Source: Tunturiibacter gelidiferens (GTDB lineage Bacteria; Acidobacteriota; Terriglobia; Terriglobales; Acidobacteriaceae). Taken from it: a stretch of DNA of 64,000 bases. The DNA lies in NCBI RefSeq assembly GCF_014201335.1, contig NZ_JACHEB010000013.1, forward strand, positions 62,001-126,000. Direction: 5' to 3'. The notes beneath the pieces were generated by a model. It ran no database searches. It saw only the letters and a list, made by a program, of their open reading frames with translations, and was not told where the DNA came from. Positions 9,189 to 18,552 of this stretch are shown here, piece after piece (the first letter of the stretch is position 1; every line of letters begins with the position of its first letter). A program made the translations under genes and the position numbers.

Positions 9189-9839
9189 ATGGTGCGAGAC
9201 GGTTTCTTCTATGCCTTAGGGCTTGGTGTTGTTGCGGCAGTGCTCTGGTATTTGAATATGCCGATTGCGCTGGTGGCGTTGCCGGTGGTGCTGGCGGCTT
9301 TCTTTTTGTGGTTTTTTCGTGATCCGAACAGAACGATTCCTCAGGCGCCGGGCCAGATTGTGTCTCCCGGGGACGGCGTGGTTACGGAAGCTGAGTGGAT
9401 CGAGACGATTAGTGGAAGCCGGTTACGGCTTAGCATCTTTCTGAATGTCTTTGACGTGCATGTGAACCGCTCGCCTGTAGGCGGTGTGGTGAAGGTGTGC
9501 GAGTTTCGCAAAGGCGAATTTATGAATGCGATGAAGCCGGAGTCGGTGCTCAATAACGAGCAGACTTTGATTACGATCGATGCCGGCGGATACGAGGTCA
9601 GCTTTAAACAGATTGCGGGGCTGTTGGCGCGACGCATAGTTTGTAATCTGAAGGTGGGTGACCGGGTGGAGCGCGGACAGAGAATCGGCCTCATTAAATT
9701 TGGGTCGCGGGTAGATGTTCTGATTCCTGCTGCGGCGAACCTGAAGGTGAAGACGGGAGCTCGCGTGAAGGGTGGATCGACCGTACTGGCTGTGCTTCCA
9801 GAGCAGGCGCTCAATGAAGCATCGGCAGTGGTGGCTTGA
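9189..9839 (+). CDS. psd: Phosphatidylserine decarboxylase proenzyme (short type)
   Basis: The ATG at 9189 (MVRDGFFYALGLGVVAAVLW) gives 216 residues, the size of the archaeal/rhizobial short Psd class. An earlier in-frame start at 9051 would add 46 unrelated residues overlapping the YdcH-like gene. Two N-terminal membrane helices are followed by the catalytic core: FLNVFDVHVNRSPVGG and KFGSRVDVLIP. The Gly-Ser in FGSR is the self-cleavage site that produces the pyruvoyl group. It decarboxylates phosphatidylserine to phosphatidylethanolamine at the inner membrane. It overlaps pssA, which makes its substrate, by one base. Confidence 0.93.
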   Translation: MVRDGFFYALGLGVVAAVLWYLNMPIALVALPVVLAAFFLWFFRDPNRTIPQAPGQIVSPGDGVVTEAEWIETISGSRLRLSIFLNVFDVHVNRSPVGGVVKVCEFRKGEFMNAMKPESVLNNEQTLITIDAGGYEVSFKQIAGLLARRIVCNLKVGDRVERGQRIGLIKFGSRVDVLIPAAANLKVKTGARVKGGSTVLAVLPEQALNEASAVVA

Positions 9840-10687
9840 TGGAGGATGCACAGATAGGAACTGACGGGAAGATGAGGCGTCAGCCCAGTCGTGGGATGTA
9901 TGTGTTGCCGTCACTGTTTACGGCGGGCAACATGGCTGCGGGATACTATGCGATTACGCAGAGCATTCAAGGGTCGGTGGCGGACCAGAGTTACTTTGAC
10001 CGAGCTGCACTCGCGCTTGGAATTGCGGTGCTGTTTGATGGGCTGGACGGCATCATCGCAAGGATGACGAATACGACGAGTGATTTTGGCAGGGAACTCG
10101 ATTCACTTGCGGATGTGATTACGTTTGGCGTCGCACCGAGTTTACTGGCTTACATTTGGGGCTTCCGCATGTTGCCGTCGATGGCGCATCCGGAGGCGCG
10201 ACAGCAGATTGTGCATATTGGAGTCTTTGTATGCTTTATTTTTTTGATCTGCGGTGCCAGCCGGCTGGCGAGATTCAACATCAGCATCAATCCGCAGCCG
10301 CGCAACCCGGGGCGTCCAGGCAAGAAGTATTTTGTGGGGATGCCGATTCCAGCGGGTGCGGGCGTGATCAGTTCGGTGGTTCACTTTCAGCGCGGATCGC
10401 CAATCGACAACCCGTGGGTTTCAGTGGTGTGGCTTTGCCTGTTGTTGTTCACCAGCTTTTTAATGGTGAGCAACTGGCGCTTCTGGAGCGCAAAGGAGAT
10501 TACGGTTGGAGCGCGACATCCCTACAGGCTCTTTGCGGTCATAGCGGTGGTCGGTGCGTCGATTGCGCTGTATCACCAATACATGCTGATTATTATCGCG
10601 ATGGCGTATCTGGTATCTGGCGTGGTGGCTCGGCTGGCGTATTCGTGGGGCAGAGCGCGACGGCACTCCAGTGGTGTCCTTCAGTGA
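9839..10687 (+). CDS. pssA: CDP-diacylglycerol-serine O-phosphatidyltransferase
   Basis: A 282-residue integral membrane enzyme that makes phosphatidylserine from CDP-diacylglycerol and serine. The CDP-alcohol phosphatidyltransferase signature D-G-x2-A-R-x8-G-x3-D-x3-D is complete (DGLDGIIARMTNTTSDFGRE followed by LDSLAD). About eight hydrophobic helices follow. The ATG at 9839 shares its first base with the psd stop codon, so the two steps of phosphatidylethanolamine synthesis are translationally coupled. An upstream TTG two codon-bases earlier is less likely. Confidence 0.94.
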   Translation: MEDAQIGTDGKMRRQPSRGMYVLPSLFTAGNMAAGYYAITQSIQGSVADQSYFDRAALALGIAVLFDGLDGIIARMTNTTSDFGRELDSLADVITFGVAPSLLAYIWGFRMLPSMAHPEARQQIVHIGVFVCFIFLICGASRLARFNISINPQPRNPGRPGKKYFVGMPIPAGAGVISSVVHFQRGSPIDNPWVSVVWLCLLLFTSFLMVSNWRFWSAKEITVGARHPYRLFAVIAVVGASIALYHQYMLIIIAMAYLVSGVVARLAYSWGRARRHSSGVLQ

Positions 10688-10715
10688 TGCACCCTGAGCG
10701 GATAAGATAAACATC

Positions 10716-10732
10716 TGGCGTTCCAGACGCCA
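10716..10732 (+). other. Short hairpin between pssA and the Usg-like gene
   Basis: The arms TGGCGT and ACGCCA pair around a 5-base loop in the 67-base gap after pssA. No T-run follows, so it is a weak terminator candidate and may instead shape the leader of the next gene, whose ribosome site (CAGGAAAAC) lies just downstream. Confidence 0.3.
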
Positions 10733-10754
10733 TCAAGACGCATCTCAGGAAAAC

Positions 10755-11810
10755 ATGACGGACAGAACGTATCGAATTGGAATTGTTGGCGCATCCTCGC
10801 TTGCCGGTAAAGAGCTGAGTGAAGAATTGGGTCAGTCGTTGCTGGGAGCTTCGGACTTTGTGCTGCTCGACGAAGAGGAGGCGGCGGGTCAAGTGACTGC
10901 GGCTGGGGATGAGGTCGCGTTTATACAGCGGCTGGAGGCGTCTTCCTTCGATCGGATGGACTTTGTCTTCTTTGCCGGTGGCGCAGAGGTGACGAAGAAA
11001 TATTGGCAGGCTGCACGGCGTGCAGGGGCTAGTATTGTCGACCTGACCTATGCCTTAGAGGGCGAGAAGGATGTACTGGTGCGAGCGCCGTGGGTGACGG
11101 AGGTCTTAGCAAACAAAAGCCGACAAGGTGGACCGGAACCGGACCTGAAGACGCCTGCCGTTGTGACGGCACATCCGGTTGCCGTGATGCTTGCCTTGGT
11201 TGCGGGAAGGGTGCAAGAGAGGTTGCCTTTGACGAGTGTTGCTGCAACTGTCATGGAGCCAGCGTCGGAGTATGGTCGCGCTGCGATGGATGAATTGCAT
11301 CAGCAGACAGTCACGCTGCTTTCGTTTCAGACGCTGCCGCGGGAACAGTATGATGCGCAAGTGGCGTTCAATCTACTGCCTTCGCTGGGCGATGCCGCGA
11401 AGGTGAAGTTGCGTGCCACTGAAGGGCGCATTCGCAAACACTACGCGGGACTGGCTGACTCTGAGCTTCCGGCACTTGCGCTGCAGATTGTGCAGGCTCC
11501 CGTGTTTCATGGATATGTTGTTTCGATGCTGGTGGAACTCGCCGCAGACAGTACGAAGGAAGCGGTGGAAGCAGTGCTTGTCGGGGAACATGTCGACGTC
11601 GTAAGTGAGGAGTCTGACCCGCCTAGCAACCTAAGTGCGGCTGGACAAGAGGAAGTCATGGTACGAGTAAGTAACGACGCCGGTGAGGGAGAGCGGGGAA
11701 GACGCTTCTGGCTTTGGCTAGCCGCAGACAACCTGAAGCTAGCGGCGCTAAACGCGATTGCGTGTGGCACGGAGCTGCGACGGTTGCGTCCCTTTGGCAA
11801 GGTTCAGTAG
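10755..11810 (+). CDS. Usg-like aspartate-semialdehyde dehydrogenase homologue lacking the catalytic Cys
   Basis: A 351-residue protein with the fold order of aspartate-semialdehyde dehydrogenase: an N-terminal NADP-binding Rossmann segment (RIGIVGASSLAGKELSEEL), a middle catalytic domain and the C-terminal AADNLKLAALNAI helix. The active-site N-C-(S/T) motif of true enzymes is replaced by TAHPVAVMLAL at about residues 137-147, so the nucleophilic cysteine is missing. PASEYGRAAMDELHQQT is retained. This matches the Usg family of catalytically dead paralogues, whose role is unknown. It is separated from pssA by 67 bases and followed by the ROK kinase. Confidence 0.8.
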   Translation: MTDRTYRIGIVGASSLAGKELSEELGQSLLGASDFVLLDEEEAAGQVTAAGDEVAFIQRLEASSFDRMDFVFFAGGAEVTKKYWQAARRAGASIVDLTYALEGEKDVLVRAPWVTEVLANKSRQGGPEPDLKTPAVVTAHPVAVMLALVAGRVQERLPLTSVAATVMEPASEYGRAAMDELHQQTVTLLSFQTLPREQYDAQVAFNLLPSLGDAAKVKLRATEGRIRKHYAGLADSELPALALQIVQAPVFHGYVVSMLVELAADSTKEAVEAVLVGEHVDVVSEESDPPSNLSAAGQEEVMVRVSNDAGEGERGRRFWLWLAADNLKLAALNAIACGTELRRLRPFGKVQ

Positions 11811-11861
11811 GTTCGTTGTACCCCATTTTTAGAAGGTCAAGTGAGAATATTGGAAGGTTCA

Positions 11862-12782
11862 ATGACAGAGAGTGGAATGCGCATCGGGATTGATCTTGGT
11901 GGGACGAAAATTGAGGCATTGGCTATCGACGATCGCGGTACAGAGTTGGCTCGGCACCGCGTGGATACGCCGCGAGACGATTATGAGGCAACGATCAAGG
12001 CAATCATTGCGCTTGTTCACCGCATGGAAGCGGAGACTGGTAATACAGGCACGGTGGGAGCAGGAATTCCAGGAACCATTTCAAGGGTTACAGGGCGTGT
12101 TAAGAACGCCAATTCAACGTGGCTGAATGGCCAACCATTTCACACAGATCTGACTGCGGCGCTTGGTCGTGAGGTGCGGGTCGCTAACGATGCAAATTGC
12201 CTAGCGGTGTCAGAGGCGACGGATGGCGCGGCCGCTGGGGTACGTTTTGTGTATGGCGTGATTCTGGGGACTGGATGCGGAGGCGGAGTGGCTTTGGAAG
12301 GGTGCGTCCACGATGGACCGAACGGAGTTGCAGGTGAGTGGGGACACAATCCGCTCCCTTGGCCGAAACCTGAGGAGTCTCCTGGGCCTGCATGCTACTG
12401 CGGGAAGCGAGGATGTATGGAGATGTGGGTCTCGGGCACGGGAATTGCGCGGGACTATAAAAATGTGACGGGCACGGCGAAGACCACGCGGGAGATTGTT
12501 GCAGATTTCACAGCGGGCGATCGGGTGGCCTCAGAGACCATCGAGCGGTTCGAAGATCGTCTGGCACGCGGGTTGTCGAACGTGATCAACATTCTTGATC
12601 CAGATGTGATTGTGGTTGGAGGTGGGGTATCCAGGCTGGACCATATTTATGCAGTGCTACCTAAGTTGCTGCCGCAATATGTGTTTGGAGGGGAGGCCTC
12701 GACACCGATAGTTCAGGCAAAGTACGGAGACTCCAGCGGCGTCCGTGGGGCTGCGTGGCTTTGGCCTAACCGACGCGGTTGA
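11862..12782 (+). CDS. ROK-family sugar kinase
   Basis: A cytoplasmic ATP-dependent hexose kinase of about 306 residues. The phosphate-1 loop is [15 protein letters not shown]; the ROK sugar-site E-x-G-H is present as [11 protein letters not shown]; the zinc motif C-x-C-G-x2-G-C-x-E appears as [12 protein letters not shown]; and [12 protein letters not shown] is the adenosine motif. [11 protein letters not shown] followed by the Cys cluster is typical of NagK and fructokinase (Mak) type enzymes, so N-acetylglucosamine or fructose is the likeliest substrate. The ATG at 11862 follows GGAAGG closely; GTG at 11841 and ATG at 11877 are alternatives. Confidence 0.87.
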   Translation: MTESGMRIGIDLGGTKIEALAIDDRGTELARHRVDTPRDDYEATIKAIIALVHRMEAETGNTGTVGAGIPGTISRVTGRVKNANSTWLNGQPFHTDLTAALGREVRVANDANCLAVSEATDGAAAGVRFVYGVILGTGCGGGVALEGCVHDGPNGVAGEWGHNPLPWPKPEESPGPACYCGKRGCMEMWVSGTGIARDYKNVTGTAKTTREIVADFTAGDRVASETIERFEDRLARGLSNVINILDPDVIVVGGGVSRLDHIYAVLPKLLPQYVFGGEASTPIVQAKYGDSSGVRGAAWLWPNRRG

Positions 12783-12917
12783 GAGTGTGTCGGTAGACGA
12801 AATGCTATGCGATACTAGAGGCGTGAGGCACTGATTTAGCAGGCCGATCTTCGGCGCTCTAGGGGGTCGCACTGAGTACTGGAGAGCTAGAAAAGTCTCT
12901 CAGAAGTTGCAAATGTA

Positions 12918-13004
12918 GCCGGGATGGCGGAACTGGCAGACGCAGCGGACTCAAAATCCGCCGATCGCAAGGTCGTGGGGGTTCGACCCCCCCTCCCGGC
13001 ACCA
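12918..13004 (+). tRNA. tRNA-Leu (anticodon CAA)
   Basis: The acceptor stem GCCGGGA pairs with TCCCGGC and the CCA end is encoded. The anticodon stem GCGGA/TCCGC encloses the 7-base loop CTCAAAA, giving anticodon CAA. A variable arm and the T-arm (GGGGG-TTCGACC-CCCCC type) are present, consistent with a class II leucine tRNA. Its 3' half is repeated at 32.7 kb and 59.2 kb, which marks it as an integration target. Confidence 0.95.
12949..13004 (+). repeat. tRNA-Leu 3' half, probable att copy 1
   Basis: These 56 bases run from ACTCAAAATCCG in the anticodon loop to the CCA end. They are the intact member of a set of three direct repeats and would be the left attachment site of the island. Confidence 0.75.
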
Positions 13005-13028
13005 AAACAAAAGCAAGTATAAGTCGAT

Positions 13029-13810
13029 TTAAATCATGGCTTTGAGATAAGCGATCGTGGCAGTGAATTCGCTGCGATCCACCCGAAAATTACTGTCCCC
13101 TCCGATGACATCGAGGACGTGGTCGACACCGAGTCCATGGGTGAGCTCGAGTACGACCTCATCCCATGTTGCGTTCGTACTCGTATCGATTACCTCTGCC
13201 GCTCCCAATTGTTTCAGGCGCGCAATCTTGCCTGGCTTCTGGAAGTTACCAACACGCGAGCGCCATGTGCCACCGCCAATTGCAGAGCGAACAGCGAGAC
13301 ACCGCCGCTTCCTTGGAGCAGAACCGTCTCTACCGGCTTCAGATTGTCGTGCTTGAACAACGCAACCCAAGCAGTAATTGCAGCCACCGGCAGCGTTGAT
13401 GCTTCTGCTGGTGTCAGATAATCGGGATAGACGAGCGCGCCTTGTTCAGAGAGCAAGACATATTCGGCGAACACGCCCGGAAGTGGGCCACCGAGGTTTT
13501 CGCGCATCGCCTCGCGCGAAGGCACTCCACGGAGCCACTTCGGTCTAAAGAGGGAAATCACCTGGTCGCCCGCTTTGAGGCGAGATACCCCGGAACCGAC
13601 TGCGACAACTTTGCCCGCCAGGTCCGATCCAAGCACTAGAAGGTACAACATGGGCACTGGATATTTGTGTTCAATCACGAGCTTATCGCGATAGTTCAGC
13701 GATACGGCCTTGGTGCGAACGAGAATTTGGCCAGTCTGCGGCTGGGGCGTCGGACTCTCGATAAGGTGAAGGTTTTCATTTCCGCTTTTCTTCAACTGCC
13801 AGCTCTTCAT
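13029..13810 (-). pseudogene. Zinc-type alcohol dehydrogenase/quinone reductase, frameshifted and 3'-truncated
   Basis: The start at 13810 reads MKSWQLKKSGNENLHLIESP, a medium-chain dehydrogenase N-terminus, with GSDLAGKVVAVGSGVSRLK and the cofactor loop VLLQGSGGVSLFALQLAVAHGARV. After about residue 195 (near 13,235) the frame shifts: RLKQLGAAEVIDT...GLGVDHVLDVIGG continues in another frame and ends at 13029. Family members are about 330 residues, so roughly the last 70 are missing. The truncated end lies only 25 bases from the tRNA-Leu CCA, that is, at the island junction. It is probably non-functional. Confidence 0.8.
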
Positions 13811-13929
13811 ACAGTTCTCCGATGATTGAGTTATCGTGCGAATTGTTCCTGATCGCGGGGCACTATTCGACTCTTTGCCCCAGAGAGGAAGTTTGTTTCA
13901 TAGGTTGCGATAAAAAGAGTGCGCACGCC

Positions 13930-15369
13930 TCAAGGTCTTCCGCCTTTCGGAGCCGGAGGATGTTGTGGCCATCCGCCAGCGAGCGATTTGTAGAGTAGAA
14001 CGGCAGAACGGGCGCTGTTGGAATGGCTTTCCGCATAAGCATCTTCGGCCTGCAGTTCTACTCTCTGCGCGTCCAGCAGGTCCAGTAAGCCGGTCGCTCC
14101 ATTCCTAAAACGAACGCTGGCGAGATCGGCTGCACGTTTACCATCCTTGGCGGCGAGTTGAAGCTGAACGTCGCGTTGCTGCGACCTCGCATAGCTCACA
14201 AGAGCGTTCTCAACATCCTCGAGAGCCAGGAGAACCGACTGCTGATACTGGGCAAGTTGCGCATCGCCTTCGGCCTGGCTGGCTGCGATGCGAGCGCGAA
14301 CTCTTCCTCGGTCGAGGAAGGACCAGTCGATGTTCAATGCCGCCAGGTTCACAGCACTGACTCCGTCAAATGGCGTATCCCCATGAAACTCGTTCAGTCC
14401 AATAAGGCCCGCGTAGTTGACACGCGGGAAAAGGTCAGCGGTGGCAATACCTATTCGTTCTGTCGCGGCATGCAGGCGTTCCTCCGACGCGCTTACGTCG
14501 GGGCGACGGCGTATAAGATCGGCCGGTGTTCCGGGATCGATACGATTAGGAAGGTCGGGTAGTGGCCTTGCCACTTCAAGCTGAGAGACGAAAGCATCTG
14601 GAGGAAGCCCGCACAATACAGCAAGGCGATGTTCATCGAGCGCGATTGTAGAGAGCAGCTCTGGAATACGCGAGGCCGTTGTCTCGAGAAGAGCGCGTGC
14701 TCTCGCCGTATCGAACTCTGTACCTCTACCGGCTGAGTAAGCCGCATCAACCAGCCGTACCGTTTCCTGCTCGTTCTTAACATTCTCCCGCGTTATCCGA
14801 AGAAGTTCCTGTCGTCCACGGAGATCTATATAAGTGCCAGCCACTTCTCCAACTACGGTAACCTGTATCGCAGCAAGGCCACTTGCATCAGCGAGAGCAA
14901 GCTGGCGTTGCGCCTCTATGTTGTGACGAACGCGACCAAAGAAATCGAGTTCCCAACTTGCATTGATCTCTGGGTTGAAAAAGCGATTATTTCGCGGATA
15001 GCCAAATGCCTGGTCTGCACTGAATTTCTGCCTACCGACGCTCGTGCTCATCGTTACTGTGGGATAGCGGTCGAATTTTGCTTCACGCAATAAGGCATTG
15101 GCGCTGTCGTAATGGGCCAGCGCGGAGCGCAGATCGTTATTCGAGGTAAGCGCACGCTGCACAAGCGAGCTGAGTTCTGGGTCATTGAAACTATGCCAGA
15201 ACTCCGGATCACTCGCGTCCGCATGGGGGCTGACGACAACGGTCGTTGTATCAGGTGCGGTGAACTGCTGCGGAAGTCCGAGCGCTGGCTGTTTGTAATG
15301 GGGACCGACGGAACATGCGGTAAGCCCAAGAGAGAGCACCGTCGCCAGAATTGATTTGCGATTAAGCAT
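13930..15369 (-). CDS. RND efflux outer-membrane factor lipoprotein (NodT/OprM type)
   Basis: The ATG at 15369 is preceded by GGAGGAG and gives a lipoprotein signal (MLNRKSILATVLSLGLTAC, lipobox L-T-A-C). The ~479-residue protein has the duplicated TolC-like halves of the OprM/NodT family (GPHYKQPALGLP near the start; NNRFFNPEINASWELDFFGR; TADLFPRVNYAGLIGLN). It forms the trimeric outer-membrane channel of a tripartite pump. Its start overlaps the stop of the permease gene by 8 bases, so the two are co-translated. The pump order is adaptor, permease, channel. Confidence 0.92.
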   Translation of the reverse strand: MLNRKSILATVLSLGLTACSVGPHYKQPALGLPQQFTAPDTTTVVVSPHADASDPEFWHSFNDPELSSLVQRALTSNNDLRSALAHYDSANALLREAKFDRYPTVTMSTSVGRQKFSADQAFGYPRNNRFFNPEINASWELDFFGRVRHNIEAQRQLALADASGLAAIQVTVVGEVAGTYIDLRGRQELLRITRENVKNEQETVRLVDAAYSAGRGTEFDTARARALLETTASRIPELLSTIALDEHRLAVLCGLPPDAFVSQLEVARPLPDLPNRIDPGTPADLIRRRPDVSASEERLHAATERIGIATADLFPRVNYAGLIGLNEFHGDTPFDGVSAVNLAALNIDWSFLDRGRVRARIAASQAEGDAQLAQYQQSVLLALEDVENALVSYARSQQRDVQLQLAAKDGKRAADLASVRFRNGATGLLDLLDAQRVELQAEDAYAESHSNSARSAVLLYKSLAGGWPQHPPAPKGGRP

Positions 15370-18300
15370 TTTTCTCCTCCAATTCCTCGGCAACTTCTTC
15401 CCATTCTTCGCGAAACTCTTTCTTCGCCCATGTACGCAGGGCTACATAGAACACTGGAGTCAGAAAGAGACCAAACAGTGTCACACCGAGCATTCCAGAG
15501 AAGACCGTAATGCCAGTCGCTGCGCGAACTTCGCTGCCGGCGCCGTGCCCCAGGAGCAATGGAACCGAACCGGCGATAAATGCGATCGAGGTCATCACGA
15601 TCGGACGCAGACGCATGCGACACGCTTCGAGCGCAGCCTCCACGATGCTTTTGCCCTGAAGCTCTAATTCTCGAGCAAACTCGACGATGAGGATTGCGTT
15701 CTTGCAGGCCAGGCCCATCAAAACCACTAAGCCCACCTGCACGAATACATTGTTGTCGCCACCCGTGAGCCATACGCCAAGAAGTGCCGCACACATGCAC
15801 ACGGGCACAATCAAAATTACCGCCAGCGGCAGCGTCCAGCTCTCATAAAGGGCGGCAAGCACAAGGAAGGCTAGCATTACAGCAAGTGGAAATACTACAG
15901 CGGCTGCGTGGCTTTGTGTCGCCTGCTGATAGCTCAAGTCTGTCCACTCGAGTACGATGCCACGGGGCAGCACCTTGTCGGCGATCTCCGTCAGTTTTGT
16001 AACAACCTGTCCAGATGAGAGCTTTTTGGGATCGGAATCGCCGATAAGATCGGCGGCCGGGTAGCCGTTATAACGCATAACCGGATCAGGTCCATAGCTC
16101 GGTACTACCGTCACAATCGAGCCTATAGGCACCATTTCACCGCGCGCATTGCGCACACGCAGATTGCCGATGTCCTCCACTCGCTGGCGATGGGTGCTAT
16201 CGGCCTGCGCCATGACCCGGTAGACGCGTCCGAAAGCATTGAAGTCGTTGATATAGACCGAACCAAGATAGGTCTGCAGGGTGTCGAATAGATCGGATAA
16301 CGCAACCCCCTGCGCCTTAGCCTTAATCCGATCGACCTTCACTTCGAGTTGTGGGATGTTGGCCTGGTAGGAACTGACGGGAAAAGTCATTCCTGGTGTT
16401 TGCGCGACGGCGCCCTGGAAGGCGCTCAACGCATTCTGCAGAGCACCATACCCGAGCCCTGCTCGATCTTCCAAATAAAGCGAATAACCCGAACCGTTGC
16501 CGAGACCTTGAATCGGTGGCGGCATCAACGCGTAGGAGTAGCCATCCTTGATGTTCGCAAACTTGGCGTTAAGTTCTGTGTTGATCTCCGCTGCACTGCG
16601 ACGGCGCTCATCAAACGGCTTGAGGATAACGTAGGCAACTGTATTATTGGGCGTATTGATTTGCTGCAAGCCATTAAAGCCTGAGAGGTCGACCACCATA
16701 TCGACACCATCCACGCTGTGCGCCACGTCGATCAGCCTCCGTGAGACCGCGCCGGTACGGGCATGCGAAGCACCTTCAGGCAGCTTGGCCCCGGCGAAAA
16801 GATAGAGTTTGTCCTGGGTTGGAATGAATCCTCCCGGCACTTTGATGAACAACAGTGCGGTCGCGGCGAGCAGAACCGCATAGACCGCGTACACGACTCC
16901 TCGGTGACGTAGAGTGCGTCCCACCGTACCGTGATAGTTCTCCGAACTACGCTCAAAGAAGCGATTGAACGGATGAAACAGCCAGCCGAACGTGCGTTCG
17001 ATGCCTCGCGCCAGTACATCTTTGGGCGCATCGTGCCCTTTGAGTAACTTTGCTGCGAGCGCTGGCGACAAAGTCAGGGAGTTGATCGCAGATATCACGG
17101 TCGAGATCGCGATGGTTACCGCGAACTGTCTGTAGAACTGGCCGGTGACGCCGGAAAGGAAGGCCATAGGCACGAACACAGCGCAGAGCACGAGCGCGAT
17201 CGCAACGATGGGACCGGATACCTCTTTCATCGCCTGGTGGGCAGCGTCACGCGGGCTTAAGCCCTCCTGGATATTGCGCTCGACATTCTCGACCACAACA
17301 ATGGCGTCGTCGACGACGATGCCGATCGCAAGTACCAGGCCGAACAAGGTCAGTGTGTTAATCGAGTAACCCAAGAGATACAGAAACGCGAATGTGCCCA
17401 CCACCGAGACTGGCACCGCAACGAGCGGAATGATGGAGGCGCGCCACGTCTGCAAGAACAGAATCACTACCAGCACCACCAACACTACGGCCTCGATCAA
17501 TGTATGCTCAACCGCGCGGATCGATTCGCGCACGAATACGGTTGGGTCCCAGTTTGGCTTGTAGACCATGCCGGCAGGGAACTCTACAGACAACTTGTGC
17601 AACTGTGCATACACCGAAGTGGCAACCCCCAGGGCATTGGCTCCGGGGGTAAGAAATATCCCGATTGCCACACCCTTTTTGTTGTCGTGGTACATATCCA
17701 TGGTGTAGTCGCTGGCGCCAAGTTCAACCCGTGCAACATCGGAGAGATGTACGATTTGGCCGTCCGCACCATCTTTGAGCACAATGTCGCCAAACTCCTT
17801 TTCGCTGCGGAGGCGTCCTTGCACGTTGATCGGGATTAGAAGCTCGGTGGTCTTCGGCGAGGGCTCGGCGCCGAGCTGTCCTGCTGACACTTGCACGTTC
17901 TGCTCGCGCACAGCGTTGACCACGTCGGCGGCGGTAAGACCGCGCGAGGCAAGTTGGTTCGGGTTGAGCCAGAGACGCATGGCATAATCGCCAGAACCTA
18001 TCAACTGAACATCACCAATACCGGGTAGGCGCGACAACTCGTCCTTGATATGCAGGACCGCGTAGTTGCGCAGGTACAGTGAGTCGTAACGATTGTCGGG
18101 AGAATACAAGCTCACGTACATGAGCGGTGTGGGCGATTGTTTCTGCGTGGTTACGCCAAACTGGCGCACCTCATCAGGTAACCGAGACAGTGCCTCACTG
18201 ACCCTGTTTTGCACACGTACGGCCGCAGTATCGGGATCGACCCCAGGCCGGAAGGTGACCACGACCTGAAGACTGCCATCGGAGCCGGCGACAGACTTCA

Positions 18301-18538
18301 TGTACATAATACCTTCCACACCGTTGATCGCCTCTTCAAGCGGCTCCGCCACCGACTCGGCGATCTCTTTCGGATTGGCACCGGGATAGGTGGCACGGAC
18401 GACCACGCTCGGAGGGACCACTTCGGGATATTCCCCGGATGGAAGGAGAGGAATGACAATCAATCCGAGAGAAAAGATGATGATGGACAAGACGATTGCG
18501 AAGATCGGCCGGTCGATAAAGAATTTTGAGAAATCCAT
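15362..18538 (-). CDS. RND multidrug efflux permease (HAE1 family)
   Basis: A 1058-residue inner-membrane pump of the AcrB/MexB class. The N-terminus MDFSKFFIDRPIFAIVLSII is characteristic of HAE1 permeases; 12 transmembrane helices and two large periplasmic loops are seen. Helix 4 has the proton-relay pair Asp-Asp in GLVLAIGIVVDDAIVVVENV, and the second half keeps GLACKNAILIVEFA. It exports hydrophobic drugs from periplasm and membrane using the proton gradient. The gene lies 14 bases after the adaptor gene and overlaps the channel gene, forming one operon. Confidence 0.95.
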   Translation of the reverse strand: MDFSKFFIDRPIFAIVLSIIIFSLGLIVIPLLPSGEYPEVVPPSVVVRATYPGANPKEIAESVAEPLEEAINGVEGIMYMKSVAGSDGSLQVVVTFRPGVDPDTAAVRVQNRVSEALSRLPDEVRQFGVTTQKQSPTPLMYVSLYSPDNRYDSLYLRNYAVLHIKDELSRLPGIGDVQLIGSGDYAMRLWLNPNQLASRGLTAADVVNAVREQNVQVSAGQLGAEPSPKTTELLIPINVQGRLRSEKEFGDIVLKDGADGQIVHLSDVARVELGASDYTMDMYHDNKKGVAIGIFLTPGANALGVATSVYAQLHKLSVEFPAGMVYKPNWDPTVFVRESIRAVEHTLIEAVVLVVLVVILFLQTWRASIIPLVAVPVSVVGTFAFLYLLGYSINTLTLFGLVLAIGIVVDDAIVVVENVERNIQEGLSPRDAAHQAMKEVSGPIVAIALVLCAVFVPMAFLSGVTGQFYRQFAVTIAISTVISAINSLTLSPALAAKLLKGHDAPKDVLARGIERTFGWLFHPFNRFFERSSENYHGTVGRTLRHRGVVYAVYAVLLAATALLFIKVPGGFIPTQDKLYLFAGAKLPEGASHARTGAVSRRLIDVAHSVDGVDMVVDLSGFNGLQQINTPNNTVAYVILKPFDERRRSAAEINTELNAKFANIKDGYSYALMPPPIQGLGNGSGYSLYLEDRAGLGYGALQNALSAFQGAVAQTPGMTFPVSSYQANIPQLEVKVDRIKAKAQGVALSDLFDTLQTYLGSVYINDFNAFGRVYRVMAQADSTHRQRVEDIGNLRVRNARGEMVPIGSIVTVVPSYGPDPVMRYNGYPAADLIGDSDPKKLSSGQVVTKLTEIADKVLPRGIVLEWTDLSYQQATQSHAAAVVFPLAVMLAFLVLAALYESWTLPLAVILIVPVCMCAALLGVWLTGGDNNVFVQVGLVVLMGLACKNAILIVEFARELELQGKSIVEAALEACRMRLRPIVMTSIAFIAGSVPLLLGHGAGSEVRAATGITVFSGMLGVTLFGLFLTPVFYVALRTWAKKEFREEWEEVAEELEEKNA

Positions 18539-18552
18539 GATCTGCCTCTTCC

